Source: Sanguinoderma infundibulare
Lineage: Eukaryota > Basidiomycota > Agaricomycetes > Polyporales > Polyporaceae
Reading direction: 5' to 3'
Length of the DNA stretch: 20,402 nucleotides
Assembly: GCA_032821775.1 (NCBI GenBank)
Contig: JAVLRN010000062.1
Span: 1-20,402 of the forward strand
A program made the translations under genes and the position numbers. Shown piece after piece: positions 1-8,739 of this stretch (its first letter is position 1; every line of letters begins with the position of its first letter). The notes below the pieces were generated by a model. It saw only the letters and a list, made by a program, of their open reading frames with translations, searched no databases and had not been told where the DNA came from.

Positions 1-251
1 AAATGCTAAAGTTTTTAAAGTGGGTAAATTTGTAGACATTAATAATAAAATTATTCCTTTTTTTAAAGCTTATTCAATTAAGGGGATCAAACAATTAGAT
101 TTTCAAGATTTTTGTGGAATTGCTACTTTAATAGGTGAAGGTAAGCATCTAAGCCCTATAGGAATAGCTAAAATTCAATTAATCAAAGATAAAATGAACA
201 CAAAAAGAAAATAATCAAATTTTTAATTGCATGATAAATTTGACTGCCATG
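1..251 (+). other. 3' end of a group I intron in nad5 (intron a, truncated by window edge)
   Basis: The window opens inside an intron that interrupts nad5 upstream of the first visible exon. The 3' splice site is placed after G251 because group I introns end in G and the nad5 reading frame resumes at GAT 252 with the conserved DMGLSIGFF stretch. Bases 223-243 are identical to bases near the 3' end of the nad2 intron and nearly identical to those of the rns intron, so the three are probably relatives. The catalytic core is not visible in this window, so the subgroup cannot be assigned. Confidence 0.8.
2..214 (+). CDS. LAGLIDADG homing endonuclease, C-terminal fragment (continues off the left edge)
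   Basis: This is the C-terminal end of an intron-encoded DNA endonuclease that would cleave an intronless nad5 allele to spread its intron. About 70 codons are visible, open from base 2 to TAA at 212-214. The sequence has the usual tail of this family: a KIIPFF block, a later LDFQDF block, a KHLSPIGIAKI block, and a closing MNTKRK. The same tail occurs in the rns and nad2 intron ORFs in this window (IIPFF, then LDFADF or LDFTDF, then EHLT or GHLT). Neither catalytic LAGLIDADG motif is inside the window, so whether the full protein is intact cannot be told. The stop lies 37 nt before the 3' splice site. The apparent GTG start at 20 is only an internal codon. Confidence 0.85.
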   Translation, partial: NAKVFKVGKFVDINNKIIPFFKAYSIKGIKQLDFQDFCGIATLIGEGKHLSPIGIAKIQLIKDKMNTKRK

Positions 252-446
252 GATATGGGGTTAAGTATAGGATTCTTTGCACTAATAGCCTTATTAGGTT
301 CATTAAATTATTCAACATTATTTAGTTTAGCACCATTTATGAATAGTACAGCTATTGATGTTATTGGTATTTTATTATTAAGTGGAGCTATGGCTAAATC
401 TGCACAAATTCCATTACATAGTTGGTTACCTGGCTCAATGGAGGGT
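252..446 (+). CDS. nad5: NADH dehydrogenase subunit 5, internal exon
   Basis: This exon encodes 65 residues of the proton-pumping antiporter-like subunit of complex I in the inner mitochondrial membrane. It starts DMGLSIGFF, which would follow an NRVG on the upstream exon, and ends with HSWLPGSMEG, the nearly invariant motif of Nad5. Its KSAQIPLHSW stretch contains a lysine typical of the channel region. The right boundary follows GGT at 444-446: group I introns usually follow a U, and the motif completes as [17 protein letters not shown] across the junction with the next exon. The frame is open into the downstream intron, so the intron HEG is fused to this exon. The ATG at 231 is intronic and not a gene start. 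The nad5 5' exons lie off the left edge. Confidence 0.95.
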
Positions 447-1196
447 TTTAAAGTATTAAACATCATATTTTCACTATTATATATAAATATCTTATATTGC
501 TATACTTATTATTTAAGTTCATACGACATTAATATTGCTACCTCTATTTTACCTATTATTAATTCTATACCGAATCAAACATTATATACTATAACAGGTA
601 ATATGTTAGGTGATGGTTCAACTAATCTTTCTAAAAAGAATAAAGGTGAAGGTAAATATTCTATGACTATGGATGTTTATTCCTTAAATTATTTACATCA
701 TTTAAATGATAATATTTATAGTCAATTTACTAATACAAAATTTTTTCCTTATCCAAATATTTTACTACCTCAACATAAAGGTAAAAAAATAACTCAGTAT
801 CATTTTAGTACAAAAACACATACTTTATTTACAGCTTTACATAGTATGTGGTATAAATGGTATAATGAAAAAAACAAGTTCATAAAAATTGTACCCAAAA
901 ATATATCTGAAATGTTTTCAGAAATATCATTAGCTTATTGGATAATGGTTGATGGTTATTTTGATTCACATGGTAGAACTAAAACAGTTCTTCTTTGTAC
1001 AGAATAATTTACCAAGGAAGAATGTATAATTCTTCAATCATTACTAGGAAAGTTAAATATTAAATCTACTTTGAAGGTAAGAGATAAAATTAACAATAGA
1101 TATAGAATTAGAATATCTAAAACTAGTGTGGATAGAGTTATTTCATTAGTAAAACCGTATATGCATAAGGATTTTTTATATAAATTAGGGATATAA
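447..1196 (+). pseudogene. LAGLIDADG_2-type homing endonuclease in nad5 intron b, broken by one nonsense codon
   Basis: The ORF continues in frame from the nad5 exon. It has the two short LAGLIDADG-type motifs of the LAGLIDADG_2 family: ITGNMLGDGS near nt 590-620 and SLAYWIMVDGYF near 929-964. The second usually reads IMDDG; here the first acidic residue is Val, but the catalytic-position Asp is kept. An in-frame TAA at 1005-1007 follows VLLCTE. The same frame then resumes with recognisable family sequence (FTKEECIILQSLLGKL, then VKPYMHKDFLYKLGI) up to TAA 1194-1196. One substitution-type lesion therefore explains the break and no indel is needed. Without readthrough the product loses about 60 C-terminal residues and is probably inactive. 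Confidence 0.85.
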
Positions 1197-1484
1197 TGTT
1201 TTGGTGTATGGCCCTCGTTAAATTTCACTATATGCTGGAACACCCTAAAGCTTTAGGTACTCATTTAATGGCGGTGCCATTTAGGTAGTAAAAATCTTGA
1301 AGATATTAAAATGGGCAATCAGCAGGAAACCAAAAAATAATTTTTTTTTTACTCTGCCTGGCCGTCTTGCCAAAGTAAATATAAAAAGAGTAGGATCCTC
1401 AGAGACTACACGTGAAGCTCATATTTTTAAATATTAAGATAATATAGTCCGATCAGTAGAGAAATTTACTGTTAACAATAAATG
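447..1484 (+). other. Group I intron in nad5 (intron b)
   Basis: The intron sits between the E-G and P-T-P-V-S codons of the Nad5 [13 protein letters not shown] motif. It begins after a T and ends in G1484. The catalytic core lies 3' of the ORF: a TGCTGGAACACCCTAAAGC stretch at about 1232, AATGGGCAATCAGCAGG at about 1311, TCCTCAGAGACTACACG at about 1395, and the AATATAGTCC strand at 1441. These match the core strings of the nad5 intron c and cox2 intron 1 below, so this intron is of the same structural family. A broken LAGLIDADG ORF is fused to the upstream exon. Confidence 0.9.
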
Positions 1485-1721
1485 CCTACACCTGTATCAG
1501 CATTAATTCATGCTGCCACACTAGTAACAGCTGGATTATATTTATTAGTAAGAAGTTCACCAATCTTAGAATATAGTTCAACAGCATTATTAGTTATTAC
1601 CTTAGTGGGTGCCTCTACAGCTTTCTTTGCTGCTACATGTGGTTTAGTGCAAAATGATTTAAAAAGAATTATTGCTTTCAGTACTATAAGTCAATTAGGA
1701 TATATGGTAATGGCTGTTGGT
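1485..1721 (+). CDS. nad5: NADH dehydrogenase subunit 5, internal exon
   Basis: This exon encodes 79 residues of the core antiporter-like domain of the complex I proton pump. It begins [20 protein letters not shown], includes the conserved [17 protein letters not shown] motif, and ends at VMAVG. It contains the conserved His and Lys residues of the transmembrane proton path. The left boundary is the CCT after the intron-terminal G1484; the ATG at 1482 is intronic. The right boundary follows GGT 1719-1721, because the protein continues as LSQYNVALMHVVNHAFFKAL on the next exon, while the exon frame itself soon reaches a TAA in the intron. All visible codons are free of frameshifts. Confidence 0.96.
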
Positions 1722-2896
1722 CAACACTAAGGCTAACATTAAATCTTTCTATGTGCTGGAAACTCCTAAAGCCTTAGGTACTATATAATTTTAATAATTT
1801 TACCAGTTAGAAGCCTAAAGGATGTAACAATGGACAATCAGCAGGAAACCAAATCTTTATTTAAACTCTTTAAAGAAAGTAGTATCCTCAGAGACTACAC
1901 GAAAGAAGTAAATAGATTATTTTAATTTATTTATTAAGATATAGTCCAATCAATTATGAAAGTGATTGCCAATATGTTTATTATAGGGTTGCCTATATTA
2001 ATTATATTTTTATACAGTAATTACTTTGAATTTATTTTTAAAAACGGAATATTAGTACCTGATCATATTTTTTATATGGCTGTACCTATTTTACCAAAAA
2101 AAAGAACAAGAGGTTATATGCCAAAAGAAGAGAAAATTAGAGTCTCTAATAGTATACCAGATTGGTTTAAGCAAGTTGTTTGTGGTATAATGTTATCAGA
2201 TGGTTCAATTAGAATGAATGGTAAACAAGCACTATTAAGTATTCAACAAACACACCAAGAATTAACTCAGGAAATTTGAAAAATGTGTTTTCAATTAAAT
2301 TTAGTGTTAAGTGGAATTCATATTATTAACAGACAAAATAAAAAAATAGTTTATTCATTTCAAACTCTTTCTTTACCTTTTTCACTTCTTTATATAATGA
2401 TTGGTATAAATCAATAGATAACAAGAATATTAAGGTGTTACCCTTAAATTTAGATTCTTTATTTACACCATTAGCTTTTGCTTTTCTAATAATGGGTGAT
2501 GGAAGCTGGGATAAAAGTTGTTCTAGAATAATTCTTCATCTTAATAACTTTACTTTAATGGAAGTGAATAGGATTCAATCTATTTTACTTTCTAAATTTG
2601 ATATTTCTTCTTATTTAGTTAAAACTCCTCATTCTGATAAAGATAGAGGTTACATTTTAAAGCCAGAGATGTAATTAAAGTAAGAGCGCTTGTATCTGAT
2701 CATATTTATCCTACTTTAAAATATAAAATAGGTTTATAATATTTGCTGTTTAATTTTTATAATTAATTACTATATTTTTTAATATAGAAAGGTTTGTTAA
2801 AAAACTTTTAAATTTGTATAATACAAGTCCTGCCTCTTCTCGTAATATAGATGATTTATGAGACTGGGAGCAGGGCTAAACATATTTTTTTTTTTG
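1722..2896 (+). other. Group I intron in nad5 (intron c)
   Basis: The intron splits the Nad5 motif VMAVG-LSQYN. It ends in G2896, just after a long T run. Here the catalytic core comes first: a block at 1754-1850 with TGCTGGAAACTCC and GGACAATCAGCAGGAAACC, then TCCTCAGAGACTACACG at about 1886 and AAGATATAGTCC at about 1937. The HEG follows the core. The 97-nt block 1754-1850 is identical, except for one base, to 10325-10421 in cox2 intron 1. That intron carries a GIY-YIG ORF in front of its core instead. Confidence 0.92.
1956..2739 (+). pseudogene. LAGLIDADG_2-type homing endonuclease in nad5 intron c, two frameshifts
   Basis: The ORF starts at ATG 1956 right after the intron core and is not fused to an exon. 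The first motif is VVCGIMLSDGSIRMNG, followed by family-typical QQTHQELTQEI. TGA 2277-2279 must be read as Trp for the frame to go on, to a TAG at 2415. Family sequence continues in the -1 frame from about 2393 (LYNDWYKSID, then the second motif LAFAFLIMGDGSWDKS). It shifts again at the four-T run 2654-2657, where one T appears lost, and closes with LVSDHIYPTLKYKIGL and TAA 2737-2739. Both catalytic Asp positions are still present, which suggests a recent loss of function. The two breaks are seen directly; the order of events is inference. Confidence 0.85.
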
Positions 2897-4048
2897 CTTA
2901 GTCAATATAATGTGGCATTAATGCATGTGGTTAACCATGCTTTCTTTAAAGCATTATTATTCTTAGGGGCAGGAGCTGTTATTCATAGTTTTTCTGACCA
3001 ACAAGATGTTAGAAGATTAGGTGGTTTAATTAATTTCTTACCATTTACTTATACAGCTATGTTAGTTGGTACGTTATCATTGTTAGCTACACCATGGTTA
3101 ACAGGATTCTATAGTAAAGATTTAATAATTGAATTAGCTTTTGCACAATATAGTTTTGAAGGAACATTTGCCTTTATTTTAGGAAGTTTAACAGCAGGTT
3201 TAACAGCTTTCTATTCATTTAGATTAATATCATTAGTATTCTTAACAAAACCTAATGGACCTAAAACATCTTATTTACATTCACATGAAGCTACTTTAGC
3301 AGTGATTATACCTTTATTTGTATTAGCATTATTTAGTATCTTCTTTGGATATGTATTCTCTGATTTATTTGTAGGTATAGGTTCTGATTTCTTTGGTAAT
3401 TCTATATTTATTCATCCAAATCATATGACTATGGTGGAAGCTGAATTCTCTATGGGAAGATTAGTTAAATTATTACCAACTATTTTATCTTTATTAGGTG
3501 CAGTTTTAGCTGTTTACTTATATCACTTTACACCTAATTTATTCTTTATGGAAAGTTCTTTAACTAGAAAAATTTATACTTTTTTAAATGGTAAATATTT
3601 ATTTGATGTTATATATAACCATTACTTTATTGGTAGAGGTTTACAATTAGGTTACTTTGTAAGTAAAGTATTAGATAGAGGAGTAATTGAATTTGTAGGA
3701 CCTTATGGTTTAAGTAATACTTTAAATCAAACTGGTTTTAATATCGGTAGATTAGATACTGGAGTTATAACTACATATTCATTATATATTACTATTGGTT
3801 TATTATCATTAGTATTCTTAGTATTCTCACCTATTTTATTAGATACTTCTATATTAAATGAAAATAGATTATTTATAATTTATTTAGCTACTTTATTATT
3901 TGTATTTACCCCATTCCCCCATAGTAATACTGGTTATATGTTAAACAATGACAATTCTAATATTAAATTTAATAATTTAAAATTTACTACACCACTTAAT
4001 ACTCCAAATGTAAATTCTAATAATGAACCTTCCAATCAAATGGAATAG
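2897..4048 (+). CDS. nad5: NADH dehydrogenase subunit 5, 3' terminal exon
   Basis: This is the last and longest exon, 383 codons plus TAG 4046-4048. It begins LSQYNVALMHVVNHAFFKAL and has the conserved GAGAVIHSFSDQQD and TGFYSKDLIIE motifs. The C-terminal part contains the long lateral-helix region and several hydrophobic helices of complex I. The open frame extends back to 2858, but bases 2858-2896 belong to the intron. After the last hydrophobic segment (RLFIIYLATLLFVF) there is a hydrophilic, Asn-rich tail of about 45 residues that I do not recognise as standard Nad5. The stop overlaps the start of the decayed ORF at 4023 by 26 nt. The core exon is free of TGA codons and frameshifts. Confidence 0.96.
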   Translation, partial: LSQYNVALMHVVNHAFFKALLFLGAGAVIHSFSDQQDVRRLGGLINFLPFTYTAMLVGTLSLLATPWLTGFYSKDLIIELAFAQYSFEGTFAFILGSLTAGLTAFYSFRLISLVFLTKPNGPKTSYLHSHEATLAVIIPLFVLALFSIFFGYVFSDLFVGIGSDFFGNSIFIHPNHMTMVEAEFSMGRLVKLLPTILSLLGAVLAVYLYHFTPNLFFMESSLTRKIYTFLNGKYLFDVIYNHYFIGRGLQLGYFVSKVLDRGVIEFVGPYGLSNTLNQTGFNIGRLDTGVITTYSLYITIGLLSLVFLVFSPILLDTSILNENRLFIIYLATLLFVFTPFPHSNTGYMLNNDNSNIKFNNLKFTTPLNTPNVNSNNEPSNQME

Positions 4049-4722
4049 AAAAGATATATTAATAGCCTTTAAAAAAGCATATAAAGTATCTTTATTACCT
4101 ACAAATATAGATAAGTTGTATAACCATCTATATATAAGGGTTATTAGATTTATAGGAGGTATTTGCTTGTTTCTTGTTCTTAGCCATAATTATATCAAAC
4201 TAGATCAACAATTCTATACTATCGTTTTAATTTTAGCTGCTTTACAGTCAATACAAATGACTTGTATTTGTATTTTAAAAGGTGTATATGGAGTATACAC
4301 TATTTTGTATAAACCCGAATTTTTTGAGATAAGAAATTAACCTCTGAATAGATCTGCTAGTCACATACATAGAATTTTGATTTGTGCTAAAACTGGTTGT
4401 TAAATAGCAGGAACATCATTAGGGATTCTATCTGGAGGAGTCTTACTTGACGAGGTTAGAGCTCAAGCTGGACAAGAAAGAATATTTGTTCCTTGGTTAG
4501 CTAAAATATACGGTAATGTGTTTTTAGACTCAAATCTAAATTCAGAAAATAAAAACTAAAGACTTGGTAAATAAAACGCAAGTCTCTTCTAATTCAAATA
4601 CACCAAGTGTAGAAGAAATTCTTGACCAATACAATAAATTATCGGAAACTGGTAAAAAAAAATTCTTGGAGGTTTGAGTAAACAAAAAAATGAATCTTAA
4701 ATATTCATTTTTTATTAAATAG
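4023..4722 (+). pseudogene. Decayed ORF of unknown function (putative membrane protein), two nonsense codons and one frameshift
   Basis: An ATG at 4023 opens 105 codons, with a basic N-terminus and two hydrophobic segments (FIGGICLFLVL and FYTIVLILAAL), to TAA 4338-4340. The same frame then continues as plausible protein (PLNRSASHIHRILICAKTGC) to a second in-frame TAA at 4401-4403, and goes on as IAGTSLGILSGGVLLDEVR to TAA 4557-4559. One extra A in the run before that stop would explain a switch to the next frame, which reads SVEEILDQYNKLSETG and, with TGA as Trp, ends at TAG 4720-4722. The continuity of protein-like sequence through the breaks suggests one gene of about 230 codons that decayed recently. 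It resembles my memory of unnamed ORFs in basidiomycete mitochondrial genomes, but I cannot name the family. Function is unknown. Confidence 0.65.
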
Positions 4723-5339
4723 ATTTTAATAATTTATTGAGCTACTTTACCTTAATCAAATATAATTTTAAGGTATAACCCCCTATACCGGTAAAATAAA
4801 CTTTTACTACTTAAATAGATAAAACTAATTATCTTTAGATTTATAACTATTGTTAATTATTTTATATAATAATTACATCATTTCTTAAAAACATACTAAC
4901 AACTATAATTGATACAATTAAAATATTAATAAAAATTTATCACTTCTAAAACCACTTTGTATTATTAAATTTCTTTTAAAATCTTATATTAATTATATTG
5001 TATAATATATCTTTCATTTATTTTTATAATTATATATTTATATATAAATATGTTTAAGTGTAAAAATTTTAGATTAAAATATTAAATACTATAAATCATT
5101 TAGATATTAGTATCTTTAAAATTTTAGGTTAATAATTATAATAGGTAGTTTAACATAAAAAGTTTTTAAACAAAGGGTTATTTCAATAACTTTTAATAAA
5201 ATGGTTATGTATAAAAAATAAATTTAATTATTATAAAAATTTAAATTTTAAGTTAAAAATTAAAAATAAAAGAGACTGTAAACATTGCGTTAAGCATATA
5301 AAATACAACTTAATACTGTAAAGGTATAAGTTTAATTTC
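4723..5339. other. AT-rich intergenic region between the decayed ORF and rns
   Basis: About 620 nt, very A+T rich, with no ORF of note and no tRNA that I can fold. The one distinct element is a short hairpin at 4772-4789 (arms GGTATA and TATACC, loop ACCCCC), described separately. The rns promoter and 5' leader may lie here, but I recognise no promoter consensus. Confidence 0.6.
4772..4789 (+). terminator. C-rich hairpin after the decayed ORF
   Basis: A perfect 6-bp stem (GGTATA / TATACC) encloses an ACCCCC loop. It lies 50 nt after the last stop of the decayed ORF. The CCCCCT core is shared with elements 3' of rns, rps3, nad6 and nad3. A role in 3' end formation is inference. Confidence 0.4.
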
Positions 5340-6536
5340 AGTAAGAATTTAATTTTGGTTCCGATTGAACGTTTTTCAGTAGTTTAAGACATGCGAATCG
5401 TTGTATCCGATGTGATTTTTAATTTAAAAAAATAATATTTCAAATATTATATTAAAGGGCTAGGGTATAAGGTGTAGAGGTGAGTATATTAAATAAGATA
5501 CCCTATAGTCTTCATAGCTAGGAGATATAGAGTAAAGGAACATTTCTGCTATAGGATTCTATTTAATTTTATTAGGTAGTTGGTAGGGTAAATGCCTACC
5601 AAGCCAACGATCGAAAGTCATGTTTTAAAGAACCTCTGGCCACATTGGGGATGAAATCTCCCAAGTAGTATTAACACTACCAGCAGTCGAGAATATTAGT
5701 CAATGCTCGAAAGAGTGAACTAGCTAACTGAAATCATAGAATTTCTTTAAATTCATGATGTCGTAAGGGAAAATAATGATATTACCTTACTATGAGTGTC
5801 GTCCAAAACTGGTGCCAGAAGACTCGGTAAGGCCAGAGACGCAAACGTTAATCATCTTAAACAGGCGTAAAGGGTTTGTAGGCAGCTTTCATAAAATTAT
5901 TTCTTACAAAAATAAATAAGTGGTCTGATTGAAAGCTAGAATCAAAAAGAGGTTATAGTGTATAACGCCTAGAGGAGGGCTGATATCCTTAGATCCTAGG
6001 CAGAATACTTAGGGCGAAGGCCACTCTCCACTAATGATTGACGCTGAGAAACGAAGGTAAGGGTAGGAAATAGGATTAGATACCCCGGTACTCCTTTCTG
6101 TAAACGATGAATGGTAGTCATTAGTAAAAATAAAAACTACTAGAGACGAAGTTAACACAATAACCATTCCGCCTTGTGAGTACTACTGCAAAGTAGAAAA
6201 CAAAAAAATTAGTCGGTCTCGAAGCAAACGGAGTGAAGCATGTTATTTAATACGATAATCCGCGTAAAACCTTACCAGAACTTGCATACAAACTATTTTT
6301 TTCTTTACTTTGTAATAACAAGGCAAATAAAATGGTGGGAGTATTTTATACTTTTTTTTTTTAAAATACTTAAGTACAGGTGTTGCATGGCTGTCTTCAG
6401 TTCGTGTTGTTAAACATTAGGTTAGTTCCACTAACGAACGAAATCCCTGTTATTAATTTATACTTAATAACTAATGAATCTGATAGAGATTCAGCGGGGG
6501 CTAAGACAAGTCGTTATGGCCCTCATGTTCTGGGCT
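5340..6536 (+). rRNA. rns: Small subunit ribosomal RNA, exon 1
   Basis: The mitochondrial small-subunit rRNA is recognised by conserved islands in the right order. These are GGTTCCGATTGAACG near the 5' end (about 5357), GAATATTAGTCAATG at about 5691, the 530 loop GTGCCAGAAGACTCGGTAA at about 5811, TAAAGGGTTTGTAGGCAGC at about 5868, ATTAGATACCCCGGTACTCC at about 6075, and ACAGGTGTTGCATGGCTGTC at about 6376. The exon ends in TCTGGGCT at 6536, the counterpart of E. coli CAGGGCT, roughly position 1223. The 5' end is approximate, placed where the helix 1 region begins. Variable regions are expanded with A+T. The two exons together give about 1.64 kb. Confidence 0.93.
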
Positions 6537-7917
6537 GATATGTGTTTTGGGAAAACACTAAATTGGCTAAAACTATCAAACTCCGGGAACTCCCTAAAGC
6601 TTATGATACCAAGCTATATCCGAAAGGCTATAAGTGGCTGTAGTAATTATACAGGTAAGGTAACAAGTCATAAGATGATCGAAAGAGAAATGGGCTATCG
6701 CGGATCTAAGTCAGAGTTTGTTTCGCACACAGATTCTGTAAAAGAGCAACGAGTAGACGGTAGTTGGAGCATTAAAGCCAAATCCAAACAAATGCTCTTA
6801 AGGTGTACTCTAATGGGTTTCGAAAGAAACTATCAAGTCAAAATCCCTACTAAACAATTAAATAGCAGATGTTTTTCTACCTTAACAGCTAACAGTAAGA
6901 TAAATCCATGGTTTATTACAGGATTTTCAGACGCTGAAGCTTCGTTCATTATTTCTATGTATAAAGATGATAACTCTAAAATGAAGTGGAGAGTAACTCC
7001 TAATTTTTCTATACATATACATATTAAAGATATTGCAATCCTAGAAAGTATAAGATATACCTTTGGTGTGGGTAAAGTTAGAAAAAATAGTAATAAAACT
7101 GCTTTATTTAGAGTAGACAACATACAAGAATTACAAGTAATCGTTGACCACTTTGTTAAATACCCACTTATTGGTACTAAAGTTTCTGATTTTTTATTAT
7201 TTAAACAATGTTATGATTTAATTAAGCAAAAACAACATTTAACTCAAGAAGGCCTTGAAAGAATAGTAGCATTGAAATGCAATCTTAATAAAGGTCTTAC
7301 TGATAGTATAATAGTAGCTTTTCCAAATATTAAAGGTGTACTTAGACCTTATTATAATTTTACCGGTATACCAGATCCTTTTTGGATCTCTGGTTTCGTT
7401 TCTGGGGACTCAACATTTTGTGTCTCTATAGAAAAAAGTACTAAGAAAATAGGTAGAGTAAGATTAATATTTGGTACTTGTTTACATATTAAAGATAAAG
7501 CATTATTAATTGGTATAGCAAATTATTTTTATAACAATATTTTATTGGAAAAATATATTTATGATTCTACGGAAAGAGAAACTAGTTTACTTCAAATTAG
7601 AAATTATTCTGATATTGTAAATAAAATTATACCATTTTTTAATGAGTATCCAATACTAGGAGTTAAAAGTCTAGATTTTGCAGATTTCAAAAAAGTAGCT
7701 GAATTAATGAAAAATAAAGAGCATTTAACTGAACCAGGTTTTAGCAAAATCATCCAAATAGTAGAAAACATGAACTTAGATAGAAATAATATCTAGCACT
7801 TGGTAACGCAAATGCGTATGCGTACCATACAACATCTACAAAGTGCCAGTAGTGTAGTTGAAGATAAAAACTTAAACGTTTCTTCATTTAATTGTATGTT
7901 AAATTTGATCATCCATG
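6537..7917 (+). other. Group I intron in rns (near E. coli position 1224)
   Basis: The boundaries come from two constraints. Joining ...GGGCT to ATAGACGTGCC restores the conserved GGGCTACACACGTGC region of small-subunit rRNA, and both ends align with the nad2 intron. The 5' portion has the hairpin GTGTTTTGGGAAAACAC at about 6541 and the core string CCGGGAACTCCCTAAAGC at 6583, nearly the same as in the nad2 intron. The 3' end has TTAATTG then ATG, TAAATTTGAT and CCATG, as in nad2 and nad5 intron a. The HEG is translated through part of the core. Confidence 0.88.
6540..7796 (+). CDS. LAGLIDADG homing endonuclease of the rns intron (intact, double motif)
   Basis: This site-specific endonuclease (418 codons plus TAG) would promote homing of the rns intron. 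The first part (NSGNSLKLMIPSYIRKAISG, then TSHKMIEREMGYRGSK and KEQRVDGSW) is the leader often seen where the ORF overlaps the intron core. Motif 1 is ITGFSDAEASF (about nt 6915) and motif 2 is ISGFVSGDSTF (about nt 7386). Both keep the acidic residue at the catalytic position (E and D), although the canonical flanking G is A in motif 1 and S in motif 2. There is no frameshift, stop or TGA. The frame is open back to 6474 inside rRNA, so the start is uncertain: ATG 6540, ATG 6603 or later. It is homologous to the broken nad2 intron ORF. Confidence 0.88.
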   Translation: MCFGKTLNWLKLSNSGNSLKLMIPSYIRKAISGCSNYTGKVTSHKMIEREMGYRGSKSEFVSHTDSVKEQRVDGSWSIKAKSKQMLLRCTLMGFERNYQVKIPTKQLNSRCFSTLTANSKINPWFITGFSDAEASFIISMYKDDNSKMKWRVTPNFSIHIHIKDIAILESIRYTFGVGKVRKNSNKTALFRVDNIQELQVIVDHFVKYPLIGTKVSDFLLFKQCYDLIKQKQHLTQEGLERIVALKCNLNKGLTDSIIVAFPNIKGVLRPYYNFTGIPDPFWISGFVSGDSTFCVSIEKSTKKIGRVRLIFGTCLHIKDKALLIGIANYFYNNILLEKYIYDSTERETSLLQIRNYSDIVNKIIPFFNEYPILGVKSLDFADFKKVAELMKNKEHLTEPGFSKIIQIVENMNLDRNNI

Positions 7918-8360
7918 ATAGACGTGCCACAATAACTTTCACAAAGTGATGCAATACTTCCCAAGAGGAGTGGAGCTAATCATTAAAAAAAGTGATTTAT
8001 ATTAAATATAAGCCGGATTGTCTCCTGTAATTCGGAGGCATGAAGAAGGAATTCCGAGTAATCGTTGATAAGTAGCGCAACGGTGAAGCTAGTTTCGTGA
8101 TGAACTAACTGTCTGTCGCTGGGAAGAAGCTTTTATTGGAGGAAACTGGAGGAAGATAAATTTTTTTCATAATAGGTTATATAAGGTATTTGATTCTCTG
8201 CTCTGACTCTCTCAAATAAAATTCTTGAGCCATTTTCTTTTCTTAAAGTTGTTCGCCAATTATGTTAAATTTATTGGCTTTAGTGAATCCATTGAGGTAA
8301 CATCTCAAAAGTCATAGCAGGGTAGCTGTACTGGAAAGTGCAGCTGGATAATAATTAATT
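7918..8360 (+). rRNA. rns: Small subunit ribosomal RNA, exon 2
   Basis: The 3' part of the mitochondrial small-subunit rRNA. It begins ATAGACGTGCCACAATAAC, the counterpart of ACACACGTGCTACAATGG. It contains GGAATTCCGAGTAATCG (about 8048) and a GCGCAACGGTGAAGC decoding-region string (about 8076). It ends with GTACTGGAAAGTGCAGCTGGATAA, equivalent to the terminal helix and GGATCA region. No CCTCC anti-Shine-Dalgarno tail follows, as is usual in fungal mitochondria. The end is approximate; a TAACCCCCTAT element follows at once. Confidence 0.9.
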
Positions 8361-8362
8361 TG

Positions 8363-8374
8363 TAACCCCCTATC
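8363..8374 (+). terminator. C-rich element at the rns 3' end
   Basis: TAACCCCCTATC directly follows the conserved rns 3' end. It has the same CCCCCT core as the elements after rps3, nad6 and nad3. A role in 3' processing is inference from position. Confidence 0.4.
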
Positions 8375-8441
8375 TTTTTATAAAATAGTTTTAAGTTTAA
8401 ATAATATATATAATTTTTTTATTTTTAAATTTTTTATTTTA

Positions 8442-8515
8442 AGGGGGTTAGCTTAGTTGGTTAAAGCAGTAATCTTACACATTATTGACCGGGAGTTCGA
8501 ATCCCCCACCTCTTA
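8442..8515 (+). tRNA. trnV(uac): tRNA-Val (anticodon UAC)
   Basis: Cloverleaf: acceptor AGGGGGT with ACCTCTT (two G-T pairs), D stem GCTT with AAGC, anticodon stem GTAAT with ATTAT and loop CTTACAC giving anticodon TAC, and T arm GGGAG-TTCGAAT-CCCCC with one mismatch. The discriminator base is A. Confidence 0.85.
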
Positions 8516-8596
8516 AACATATTTTATGTTTAATTTAAACATATTTTATATTTAATTTATTTTATTTTATATTTAATTTATTTTATTTTATATAAA
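8516..8596. repeat. AT-rich tandem repeat, about 22-nt unit, nearly four copies
   Basis: Units begin at 8516 and 8538 (22 nt each, one base different), 8560 (21 nt) and 8581 (partial). All share the TTTTAT and TTTAATTTA pattern. The block fills the whole gap between trnV and trnL, and slippage is the likely origin. Confidence 0.8.
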
Positions 8597-8608
8597 TTAG
8601 AAAGTGAA

Positions 8609-8684
8609 GCGAGTATGTCGAAATTGGTAGCCGAGTGAATCTTAGGTTTTCATTATATTAAGAGTTCAAGTCTCTTTACTCGTA
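8609..8684 (+). tRNA. trnL(uag): tRNA-Leu (anticodon UAG)
   Basis: Acceptor GCGAGTA with TACTCGT, D stem TCG/CGA around AAATTGGTAGC, anticodon loop CTTAGGT giving TAG with a four-pair stem, and T arm AAGAG-TTCAAGT-CTCTT. The variable region is short for a leucine tRNA (about 7 nt), which is the weak point of this call. Confidence 0.78.
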
Positions 8685-8739
8685 ATTATAATAAAATATA
8701 ATGTTTGCTTCATTTAATTAAAAACAAAACAAAATAAAA

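Noticed and set aside
1034..1243. Minus-strand ORF of 69 codons in nad5 intron b
   Set aside because: It overlaps the tail of the broken endonuclease and the intron core, and nothing in it is conserved-looking.
1482..1484. ATG as a start of a nad5-like gene
   Set aside because: It is the last codon-sized piece of the intron; the exon joins in frame at CCT 1485. The same applies to ATG 231, ATG 10531, TTG 11791 and ATG 18323.
6474..6539. Extension of the rns intron ORF back into the rRNA exon
   Set aside because: The bases are conserved rRNA sequence; openness of the frame there is chance.
6833..7123. Minus-strand ORF of 96 codons within the rns intron
   Set aside because: It is antisense to the intact LAGLIDADG ORF and has no recognisable motif.
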